DNA of 64,000 nucleotides from Otis tarda (lineage: Eukaryota > Chordata > Aves > Otidiformes > Otididae): assembly GCA_026413225.1 (NCBI GenBank), contig CM048552.1, forward strand, positions 146,147,053 to 146,211,052, written 5' to 3'. Under the pieces are notes generated by a model. That model was given only the letters and a program-made list of their open reading frames with translations. It did not search any database and was not told the DNA's origin. This document shows positions 10,776-21,300 of the stretch, piece after piece (positions within the stretch are counted from its first letter, which is position 1; each line of letters starts with the position of its first letter). The translations under genes and the position numbers were made by a program.

Positions 10776-11692
10776 TGTTGTCGCACAAAATAAGCATAAA
10801 GCATTCTTGCACCGAACTGTTGAAAGTACTAAATATATATAAAAGATCATATATTCCACAAACACAGCAATGCCAACCGGAACCGAAATCCAGATCAATG
10901 GGATTTCAGTACCGGGAGTGTGGTGAATTATAGGATCCCAGGTTTTGTTAGGAGCAGACTACAGAGCAATAGAACCTGGGTCCTGGGTAAGCAGGGAGAG
11001 GTTAACACAGACAGAGGGGACAGAAATGGGCACAATCCCATCCAACTGCTGCAAGCCTTTGAAGATGAAGTGCCAAGAGAAATTAAAAAGTCCCATTCTT
11101 CATATTGTACCGGGGACCTGCAAAAGTCCGATGTCAGGAGACAAATATGATCAAAGAGACACTTGTGCAGTTTTTTTTTAATCTAAGTGAAGGCCAGCTT
11201 TTGAACTCTGACAGAGAATTTCACTGTAAAAAGTATTATTCTAGGCAGTTATGTGGATTAAAGGTAACTGGAAAGATGGAGACATTGGCAAGATACAGAA
11301 AAATATATAAATATGTAAATGCATAAAGGGAAGTCAAGTGTGACTCCCTTTCCTAATTGCCTAACATGATTCCCACTAGATGCATAAATTACAGCTCCTA
11401 TTAACAGCACTATGAATAATAATCAGTTTACTTTCTGGCTTGTATCTAAATATACTTTCTATATGATTTCATCTTTTATTCAGCTGTTTAAAAGCAGAAC
11501 ATCTAATTACAGTTCCTATTAGTCTACATTAATTTTTTTTTTTGCCACAGAGCATGTGTGATGACTGATTTTCTAAAAACAGACAGAATTTTTTAGCATA
11601 TGGAAAAATCATGTTATTATTAATACATTCCCACATGACTCTACATTTCAATTCCCTTAATTATTTAGTCATTGCTGATTATGTCTTTTCAC
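10776..11692. other. AT-rich non-coding sequence, conserved-element-like
   Basis: No gene. It is AT-rich with homeodomain-type sites (AATTAC, TAATTA) and a short internal duplication of AATTACAGYTCCTATTA at 11387-11403 and 11505-11521. A T-run lies near 11532-11543. It leads directly into the first of two paralogous blocks. Confidence 0.35.
11387..11521 (+). repeat. Direct repeat of a 17-bp motif, 118 bp apart
   Basis: Copies of AATTACAGYTCCTATTA lie at 11387-11403 (C variant) and 11505-11521 (T variant), 16 of 17 bases identical. Both sit in AT-rich sequence just upstream of the block at 11693. It may be a repeated binding-site module; its function is unknown. Confidence 0.4.
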
Positions 11693-11820
11693 AATTCATT
11701 ATCCCATTTCCTGCAACGTGGGCATTTTATTCATTAAGTGTCAAAATGAAGGGTCTGACCTCCAGGAAGATAATCAGGAAATAAGTGGCAGATATAAAAG
11801 GTCTGGGTTTCCCTTAAGTG
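11693..11820 (+). repeat. Paralogous block, copy A (partner at 15317-15444)
   Basis: This aligns without gaps to 15317-15444 over 128 bp with about 96 identical positions (75%). It includes an identical 15-mer, GCATTTTATTCATTA (11722-11736), and shared words TCAAAATGA, CCTCCAG, AGATAATCAG, TAAGTG and AAAAGGTCTG. After 11820, similarity resumes past a 6-base gap (CGGTAGCTATG against TGGTAGATGTG). Read on the minus strand, one frame is open in both copies and ends at the same stop, but differences fall about equally at codon positions 1 and 3, which argues against protein coding. It is either a duplicated regulatory element or a copy of an ancient repeat. Confidence 0.65.
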
Positions 11821-12639
11821 CTCACTTATTTCGGTAGCTATGCCATGTTTTTAGTAAGTGGTGACAGAAACGAACTGTTGTTGGTAACTGCAGAAAGGCG
11901 CGGGGCTGCCTGTCTGCGTGAGCTGTGTCTTTCCCCACACGTGCCGCTCGCATCAGCTGATGGTTTCTGCTGCGCGGCGGCAAGAATGAGGCGGCGTGAC
12001 GGCAAAGCAACATAGCTTGTTGTGTGACGGCACAGAGTAACGCTGCCTTTCAAATATTCTGGAGAGGAGAGTGCGGATGGCAGAGAGGCTGGTTGGCACT
12101 TCGCTGCTTGGGTTGACCTCAGGAGAGGGGACTTTGCAGGCTCTTGTCAGCCTTTGGTCAGACCACACTGAGTTTTGGGAGGGAACGCTGCCTGCTCCCT
12201 CCTGTTGAGGCTGGACCTCTGGTGAGGCAGAAAAGCCCAAGCCAGCAGCCCAGGAGGCACGATGAAGGGCCACGTTTCCAGTCTAAGGGTTAGACCATGG
12301 GGTAAACCAGGGCCAGGGGCTTCAGGCTTTCACCAGATTAAAAACCGGTCCACGCTGCACCCAGATGCAGAAACACATGCCTCCAGACTTCTGCACGAGC
12401 CTTGGCCACTGATGGACATATCAGTGTCTTAAAAACCAAATGCTGAGGGAAACACCCCTCCCTGTGCAAGCATCACTCCCTGGCTTCCCACCTCTGCTGC
12501 CAAGCCCATCCCTTCAAAGCTCACCTCCCAAAAATGCAGGAGCTCAGCAGAGAAGTGTGTCCCTTCTAGATTTTAGAAGTTGACAACATAACTTGCGAGG
12601 AGCAGGGGTGTTCCATCAGTGCACCTCTCTTCACAAATT

Positions 12640-13230
12640 TTTGTCAAATTCTGTCACAGCAAAAATACTATCATAATATAAGCAAGTAACAATTACTCAG
12701 CACACACTTGCACACAGTAACAATTAAAATAAGAATTTGAAGATGATTCAATTAGCCTGAATAGCTGCTAATAACACATGGGTTTTTTGCAAAGTTGTGA
12801 CTGAATGTTTGCGGTATTTATAATATATAATGCATACATATGTGTATCCCCATATGTGCGCTTACATATATAGGAAATGTACATATCATGTTTTATTTAT
12901 GGGGTTTATATCAGCAAAAATTAATTTCAAAAGCTTTAATAGACATTACATTACTAGACAGTAGTTTCCTAAATAGCCTCCTAGCTAGACAAATACTTTG
13001 GCTAATGCCATTTCATTTTCTGACAGCTGCATGTGATTTGCTTTTGATCTGGCATGCACTTCGTTATACATTATTAAAGAGCCAATCAGCGTGCCCCTCG
13101 AGTTAGCATCCTGCCCCCTGCTTATTTTTTAGCAAATTTCCTCTTTTCTTTCATACCACAGTGATTAATCATTTCAGCTAACGGCACACTGTTTATGATC
13201 TGAGTCATTGACTTCAGACCATCTTAATCC
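12640..13230. promoter_or_regulatory. Candidate conserved non-coding element (motif-dense)
   Basis: The composition resembles vertebrate developmental enhancers: CAATTAG and AATTAATT homeodomain cores, a CAGCTG E-box near 13024, an NF-Y type CCAATCAG at 13082-13089, and a perfect palindrome TGATTAATCA at 13162-13171. There is no reading frame or repeat similarity. Conservation is inferred from composition only. Confidence 0.25.
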
Positions 13231-13612
13231 CCTGTTAGCCAGGTTTTAATGTGCTGGGAATTTACTTACAAGCTTTTATTTATAGCACAGGGTGCTCTCG
13301 ACTTCATACAACAACAAAAACAAAATCTGCAAATAGCACTCGATTTCTGCTTTTAATGTTTCTGATGAACTTTTATGGGAGAGAAAAGCACAACCAAACC
13401 ATGAAACAGAAACTAAAAAGGCAGCACGATAAATGCTTATTTTTCAAAACTCTCGGTTTTCATCCAGTTGTCTAGAGAGAACCTGTTGCCTTCCAGTGTC
13501 TCTCTGCAGTCAGATAGTTTCTGGTCTGAGTTATTTTGTACCCTCTGGTTGTCTGCCTAAGTGCTTTTAGACGACTCTCTTATTAAAGCAGTGTCCTCTG
13601 GGGCTCCTAAAG

Positions 13613-13642
13613 TCCTTATTTGCAGCATCCTTATTTGCAGCA
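13613..13642 (+). repeat. Perfect 15-bp tandem duplication
   Basis: The unit TCCTTATTTGCAGCA occurs twice in direct succession (13613-13627 and 13628-13642) without a mismatch. The absence of divergence suggests a recent slippage or duplication event. Confidence 0.7.
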
Positions 13643-15316
13643 TGGTTGGCAGAGAAGCAGCTTTGATTCTTCTGTTAATATTACAAATATTTCCAGCTAA
13701 CTTTAAGATCTACCCTGAAATGACTGACCTCTTTTCTGTGTTCTAATAGCAGTTCAAAAGACTCTTTTATTAAGCCAAGTGCCTGACCATTATTGTTTTT
13801 TATTGTGCTGTAGTTTTGTCTAATATTAAGGGAAATGATTTGAGGGGAGAGATAAAGCACCAAATGGATTTAGTTATCAAAAACTTTATGATATCTTAGC
13901 TTGCTTCAGGAGTAGTCTGAACAGATTTTTGTGGAGGATTTTTATTCTTTTCTAAGCAAAAATTACATACCCGTTACGATGCTCTCCATCACGCAGGCAG
14001 TGCCAAGGACTACAGGCTGGAGATCCAAGTCTGCTTAAAAAAAGTACTGAGCAAGGCAGAGACAAGGTGTCTACAGAGCCCAGCCAGGATGACACAGAAA
14101 CAAAGTTACAGGGTCAGGATCTGCCATGCCACATTCCCAGAGCATCTCCTTCCGGGCCACCCTATGGAATCTTCATTTCTAACGCCTCCAGATTTTCTCT
14201 TTTGTTTCCCTTTTGCATCATAATGAACAAAATCCCAGACTTTTCTATACGAGAGAAACAACAGGCAATATCTAAACTTTGGCATAGGGGAGGGCATGGC
14301 AGCAAAGGCTGCATGCACAGTTTAGGAGATTTGTGCTAATGACACAGGGAGACAACTCTGCACTGCTCTCGGGAGCGAGGAGACTGAGCTCCTTCTCATC
14401 CTCAGGGATGCAGAGAGATAGGTAGGAGCCAGGATCCACCTGCTTCCTCCCACTGGTCACTTCTCCAATATTGTGTTTGCGTTTGTCTTTCTTGCACATA
14501 TTTTTAACTTCATAATTTTTCATCCTCACTCATCTCTATCTGCATTTGTTCCTTTTCCTAAAGTCACACTGAGTATCCCATTACAGCTCCTGAGCTTGTC
14601 TATCTCACTGCTGCAGTTTGGATATCAACAGCTTGCTTTGATAGACACTTTTTCATGTTCTTGAGCTGTTCCCAAAGGCAGATGATCAGTATAGACCCTA
14701 CGCTTGTGTTCTCCCACTATCTTCTTCTAAGCACTGCCAACCAGATGGCTAGGGGACCAGTTATAATCTCACGGCACTATTACTTCTTTATGTTTTTTTT
14801 TTCCTTGTTGAAAAGTTTCCTATTTATTATTTCCCCACAACAAACTAAGTCCCTCTTAGCCTTAGTCATAAAAAAATTAATTGTCCATTTCAGCAAATTG
14901 ACTGGGATCCCTCTATAGTCATGGAGGAAAGAGGCATCCTCAGAGGACAATTTGTCCCATCCTCTGCTCCCTGGCTACCTAGGGAGATTAGATCAGATAC
15001 TCATTTTCAAATAACTACAACAAAGTGAGATAAATTCCATGTAGTAGAAAACATCTTATTTTAAATGCTCTTGTTTACTTTAGACTTTGGTAAACCTCTA
15101 TAATTTAACATGTTATGTTTAGAACAAGGAACGTATTAGTGAATTCACCTTTACAAATTTAATAGAAAACTATCAACTTGTGTAGAACCAGTGAGATGAG
15201 TAATAAATGTTACAAGAACAGCTTTAGGCATTGCATATTAATAGCTGTGGTAGGATTGACTTGCAGTGCCTTGGTTCTATGATCAGCAACAAGATAATTA
15301 GTAAAATTATCCTGCA

Positions 15317-15444
15317 AATTAATTATCTTGATTCCTTCCACTTGTGCATTTTATTCATTACATATCAAAATGAGGAGCTTTGCCTCCAGACAGATAATCA
15401 GAATGTAAGTGCCAGACACAAAAGGTCTGAACTTTCCTTAAATA
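15317..15444 (+). repeat. Paralogous block, copy B (partner at 11693-11820)
   Basis: This is the second copy of the 128-bp block, at a constant offset of 3,624 bp in the same orientation. The identical 15-mer is at 15346-15360. It has AT-rich flanks with TAATTA-type sites (AAATTAATTATC just upstream). The surrounding 15.0-15.3 kb does not align to the sequence before copy A, so the duplication covers only the block and perhaps 20-30 bases downstream. Confidence 0.65.
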
Positions 15445-17714
15445 TGCTTTGGTAGATGTGACCTTAAATAGTCTCTGTGATACCGAGGAATTTACAGTCA
15501 TTATTCCAAACAGAAGAAACCCTGTAATTTTGCAGAGAAATGCAGTTGTGCATATTATAGACTTTCTCACACCTTAATGCTGTTTTGAGATAAATGACTT
15601 AAACATTGGATAAATCTGGAATATAACTATTTCTTTCTGGCTTAGTCTAAATTCACCTGTAGTGTGTGTCTCTCTCCACGCTCCTTGTCCTCCCACTACG
15701 TGGGAGGAAGCTATACTGGGACTCCTTTCAACCCCTGCATCCAGGGGGTCTGGGTCTGAAACTAGAGAAAAGTTGCATGGGCTGATGTCCACAGGTCTGT
15801 TGCCCCACTGAGATCAGGAGTACCTCTTGGTCACCACCAGTGTAGATGGAGCCTGACAGGCCATCAGTGTTCTCTTAAAGAAAGTATTTCATTCTGCAGA
15901 TCCTCATAAAATATTTCACATTTTAGATCTGCCGGAACGCTCATCCACCCCTCCTGCTCAGAACCAACACCAAGGGTTCAGCTGCCGATGCTGTGCCTGT
16001 TTTGCAAGGGGTGCTCAGAGGGGCTGCCTCCAACACTGAACTCAGGGCTCGGTGCCGGCTCCTTCTAGGCCCTTGCAGGAGTCAGCAGACAAGAGCGGGC
16101 GGCAGCATGAAGGTGAATTCACAGCAGGAGCCTGACTTGTTGTGCACCAGAAAAACAGTGCAGTGCTTGGCTGGACTGACCCCACAGCCATCTGGATTCA
16201 GAAACAGCAACAGAGCAGCGGAGACATGAGCGGACGTGAGCTGGAGAGGAATGGCTAGGATGGATGGGTATATGATCAGCTGCATTTTCCCTTTTACCTC
16301 TGCTGGCTTCAGCATTTAATTCTCCTTATCTTTGCCTCACAGAATGCTCCATTTTCATATACTTAAACACACTTTAAGTTGCAGAATTCTTAAAGGGCTT
16401 TTATTTTGGGATATGAGCTTCATGAAAATGCATCTCCCAAGCCAACAATGCTTAAAAATCCTTGCTTTGTTTTATACAGACACCTAAGTTTTAACTTGTA
16501 AGACTTGTTTCTATCTTTGCTGCAGGAAAACTCAGCCTTAAAAATTTAATAAGAGAGGTATATTTTGTTGAAAAGTTGAGGACACATTGCAATAGAACAT
16601 ATAATTATGGTTCCACCACAATCAGGTACTTCTCACTGCCCTCAAATCCTGCACAGTTCCTAGGATGTACTCTGCAATGATCACCAATCTGATGGCTTTT
16701 GGCTAAAACACAGGCACTTGAACAGACAGAACAAGATGCATCATGGATCAGGCTATTTCTGCATGCATTGAGCTTGCTAGTACTTGCATACGCTGTTTAA
16801 CTGGCATGGCTTTTTCAGCACCATATGAATTTGGAATTAGCTTCTGCCAAGTGAAGCGTGTGAGAAGGGACACTTTCAAGCTGGATTCGCAGCCTTGCAC
16901 ATCCGCAAAGCTGCTGCAGCCAGAAACGCTGCCAGGGGCCACCTGAGAGTACCCAAAGCACAGGCATCCCTGGGCAGGATGGCCCCTTCCCTGGCATCAG
17001 GGGTTCAAGAGATGGGACACCGAAACCAAAGAGTCCAGCTCTATGTCCATCTCCGCTGAGAACTCCCTCCACCTATCTGTCCAACCTGTGTGGTTTCTGC
17101 TGGCAAAGAGGGGCAGAGAGCAGGGTAAAAAAGCAGGTTAGTTTGTTTTAAAGCAGAACTCATCGAAATTTAAAGAAAAAAAAAAAGAAGAAAGAAGGAA
17201 AAAAAAATCCATGAAAGCTTAGATGACAAGATATGGAAAGGTACATACACCACAGAAACAATAACTGATAGGGAACATCCTTTACAGAAGGGAATGTTTG
17301 ATGATTTGGGGAATCTGCCTATGTATAATTTATGAATTCCTTATGGCTGTTTTTTATTGTGTAACGCTTTATACTCCGTGTGCTAAGAAGACAAAGAAAA
17401 GAAGTTAATGTCTGTCCACGAAAAGGCTGATAGATAAAGATTATCAACACCTGAATAGATCTTACCCAAGGAAAACAAAAGGTTAAGGGCCATTTTTTTC
17501 ACCTGCCTCTCCACAGGGGTCTAGATTTGAACAGTGAAAAACCCCAGACAAGAGAAAAAAGATATCTGGTATTAAAAAAAGATCACAGAGCCTAAGTGAC
17601 TCCTGTGAGACTCCAAGAGCCCAGAGACAAAGGCAGCTTGTTTAGGAGAAGGGAGCCCGGGGGCAGCTCTCTGAGCAAGGAGACACCCAGGGAGGATGAA
17701 AGATGCTGCTGCCT

Positions 17715-17732
17715 GGGAGGGGAGGGAGAGGG
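17715..17732 (+). other. G-quadruplex motif
   Basis: Four G-runs (17715-17717, 17719-17722, 17724-17726, 17730-17732) are separated by loops of 1, 1 and 3 bases, which fits the canonical G4 pattern with short, stable-type loops. It sits in a GC-richer patch. No gene context. Confidence 0.45.
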
Positions 17733-18269
17733 AAAGCCAGGCTGAGCCTGGAAGACAGAGTAGAAATGTCATCTTCAGACAAGGGAGCTGACAGCAAAAA
17801 ATGATGGGGAAATTTAGACGAGGCAAAGTGTGCAGACCTTTTATTGCTTCGTCTAGAGGTGTATGCTGCTTCTTCAGCTGATGGGGAAAAGCCTCAACCA
17901 TCTCTTTTTTTGGAACAACTGCAGAACCTGCAGTGGTCACATAGGCTGGAAGATGTGATGTATATGGCAAATTTGGGTAGCCTGCTCCGGCTGAGGGAAG
18001 CTTGTATGCCCATTGGCCCTGCGTGATGGGCTCAAATACAGCAGGCCAAAGACTCTCCATCTGCTTGGGAAAAGTCTGAAGTGCCTGGAAGTGCAAAATC
18101 AAGCTCATGCCCCTATTCCCAGGAAAAAAAAAATCTCTTCAGGCATTGTCTTTCTTACACTGCGAGGTTGCTGCAGCTTCCAGCTTCCCCATCTGATGAA
18201 CAAGAGACAGCACCAGCTGCTGCGGCAGCAACTATATTTAGCAGTCTATTCTGCTATTGATGCATGTAT

Positions 18270-18345
18270 ACCTGGTTCCTATTGACTATAATGAGAATTA
18301 TTCTGACAAACCACAAGGAGAATAAGGTCTTTTAGGATTCAGTTC
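18270..18345 (+). repeat. Possible relic of an old amniote interspersed repeat
   Basis: TTCCTATTGACTATAATGAG followed by an AAGGTCTTTTAGGATTCAG-like stretch resembles, from memory, a sauropsid repeat with CCATTGACTTCAATGG and a downstream GGATTTGGCC-type motif. It is probably the same family as the relic near 3410, heavily decayed. Ends and family are unassigned. Confidence 0.25.
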
Positions 18346-21300
18346 ATACTAACGAAATGTCTAAGGAAAATTACCCTCTTTCTGTCCATGCTAAATTATT
18401 CCAGCTTTTCATTAATACTCATTAAGTTTCTAAGGGTTGGCATTTTTAGCAGAAAAATAGTTTTCACTGACAGAAAAAAGCCACTCAGATAAATGAAGAA
18501 AATGTTTACTCAATTTAATAGGCATAATTTTCTCTTTTGGTCCTCAATTCAACATCAGGATCTGAAGTCAACAAAGGTTGGACCAGGGTCTACAATTTTT
18601 TTAATTGGGCTCTTCTCATTTACACTAGAATATGTTGAAAACTCAAGGCTATAATGAACCATTGCATATGCATACATGCAATGCTAGGAAAATTAATACT
18701 GTCTTGAATTTGCTCGGTATTTATTCAGCATTCATGAGTAAATAACAAATAACTTGATAATAGTAATGAAAAAATGCCAGTGGAAAATCCACACAGCTGG
18801 AAAGAAACTTTTTTACTGCGTGAAGCCCACTTTCTCTCCCACCAAGCTATTGTCACTACTCTGAATAACTTTTTTCCCCCAAGGGTAAAGTGACAGGTTT
18901 GCAATTTCTAGATAAAATTGCATGTTTTTAAACTGAAGTTTGTATGTAAGCCCTTTTATGTCTGAGTGACTTTAAGTGCAGTCAATATTATTGTAAAGAA
19001 TATACGTTTTTAATTAAATTAATTCCTTTGGCAAAAATGAAGTTTTCAGAAACTGTCAGAAATGTGATGGTTTATCACCATCTTCAATATAATCTGCATA
19101 GCGATACTGTTTGGAGGACCGAGTCAGAATTCCATCATTTAAGGCAACATTAATAGTCTGTACAGGAAATAATTGGGTCTTTTCCAAGAACTTCTCTTTT
19201 GAAGCACACATGATAGCATTTTACTTTACTAAGCTACTAAATCGAAAATAACTCTGCGAATGACACAATGCACCGCACACCGTAAATGGCATTTAGTGCT
19301 AATCACAAAGGACAGCTACTATGACATTTTGGTTGGTGAAAACTTGATCAGTATTCAGTCAGTCTCTCTTAAAATATTCTATTAACAGCACTTTGCGTCC
19401 TGCAAACAAATAACTGTGTATGTTCTTGTTTTTCCTTCAAAAACAGTTTTTACCTTTCACTTTTCAAAAGGAAAAAAAAACCCAATCCAGTCTGTCCCAA
19501 GGGCAAGGAACTACAATGGCAAAAAGATGCCAAAATATGTAGAATAAAAAATGTTAGGGATTTTCAGCCACAATCTTTGCAGTGTGGCTAGTCCTGTATT
19601 CCCCAAGTTTCTGCACAAAGGCAGGAGGAAGCCCAGCACATTGTACAGAAAAGCCAGACCACACCTCTCCTCACACACCGACAGGACCACAGACCTCAGT
19701 GCTGGCCCACGGCTGTGTCTATCATTAAATCCCTGCCACCAGCAGGGTTTTGACCAGGGTCAACTCTTGCAGAGAAAAAATCCCTGCATGCCCAGGGGCC
19801 TCTCCCAACAGGCAGCCTGGGTGAAGGCACTCCGCTTCGTGGCTGTATGAGAGCTCAGCTCCTTGGACACGAGCCATGCTACGGTGATTGGCCTCAGGGT
19901 AAGAGAACAGTTATTAGTCCATTTTACTTATTAGTATAGACATTGCAATGGAATATTCTTGAAAGCTATTTAATTTCCTTTTAGCAGACTCCTCTTTTCT
20001 CCCACAATTTCCTCAAAGTCTTTCTGCCAAGTGAAGCTAGCTGCTAACTCATGTTTTGCTCCTAAATATGATTAAATAAGATTAACAAAAGAATACTTGT
20101 CTTGGCTCCCAGATGAGGAAAGCTGCCTCTCTCAGATGTAAACAGAGAGCTCGCGCTTCCTGGGTCAGACCAAAAGGTGACAGAGTGGTGGGAGAGCTCC
20201 TGCTGATCACCTCCAGTTGTGGAAAATCAGGCACCGCAGAGGAATTTCCTCGATGTAAAAGCACGTCAGTTGAAAACATCAGAGTAGGAGAAATGAAAAG
20301 GCGCACAGCTGAAGTACAAGCCTAACATCAGCCACTGAAACCCACAACTTGAACTAATGCAGGTTTTCAGACACACATGTTAAGGTGGGGATGGCAGTAG
20401 GCCCATCACCCTGCGGGCTCCCAGGGCAAACCAGGGCTATGTCCTCAGGTGTCGGGACTGTGGAACAATGATTGCCCAACTCTGCAGCCACAGCTGCAGC
20501 CTACAGCCCAGAACACGTGAACACTACAGGAAGCCCTCTGGCTCTCTCTCCCCTACTCTACCAATCCCTGGAAACACAGCGAAAAAAAATGAGAACGTTA
20601 ACTTGGGTGGAAAATATGTCACATAACAGCATCTAGCTGCATTGTCTGATGAATCTGCTTCCTTAATGCCCATTTAATCAATGAAGAAACCACTGTCACC
20701 ATAGGGTTTACTGGAGGACATCGTAATCTCAAGTCACACCTCCTTTGTGGCCTCACTTTGTTTTGAGTGAATCTTACTAAGAGGGTAGAAAGTAGGCTGT
20801 TCTCTAAAGATGGCAGCTGAAGGCATCAAACACCAGGCTCCCAGCAGAGCAGATACCTGCTGTTACCCAAATTTTATTCTTCTTTCATTAGGACCGAGAG
20901 CACAGATCCTTTCTGGTATTAATATGCATAATTCTGTTGGCCTCAGAGGAGCTGTGGCAGGGATATACAAAACGAGGATCTATCTGGCCCTTTGCCATTA
21001 ACAACCAGGAGCCATTTCTCTGTATTGGAACAAGACGGTGATTATGCCTCTTTTCCAGCTTTGTGAAACACTTTAAACAGAGGGAAAAATTAGTAAGCAT
21101 ATTACTGTATTATTTTTGTATAGCAAAGAGACTGGATAATTCATTCTGGATTCTCTCTTGCTTTGTCAAATAACAGGGTGCATACACTCACCACAAAACA
21201 GCAATTTTGGAAATTAATTCCACCACATTAGCACAACAGCGTTTCACCAGCTCTTTTATACTGGCCTGCCTTTTCCTAACACAAAGCCTTCGCACATTGG

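Larger units (their letters stand above)
11821..15316. other. Gene-free stretch between the paralogous blocks
   Basis: No convincing gene. 11870-12560 is GC-richer, ordinary sequence. 12640-13230 is AT-rich and dense in transcription-factor-like motifs. 13613-13642 is a perfect 15-bp tandem duplication. 13.7-15.3 kb is AT-rich with nothing else recognised. Confidence 0.4.

Noticed and set aside
11737-11820. Shared minus-strand frame of the paralogous blocks as a coding exon
   Set aside because: Substitutions are not concentrated at third codon positions, the frame is only about 28 codons, and no splice acceptor or donor context is clear.
16813-16826. TTCAGCACCA, left half of a REST (RE1) site
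   Set aside because: The right half-site is absent at normal or common alternative spacing.
17572-18108. 178-codon open frame on the minus strand
   Set aside because: About one frame of this length is expected by chance in 64 kb; no domain, signal or splice context.
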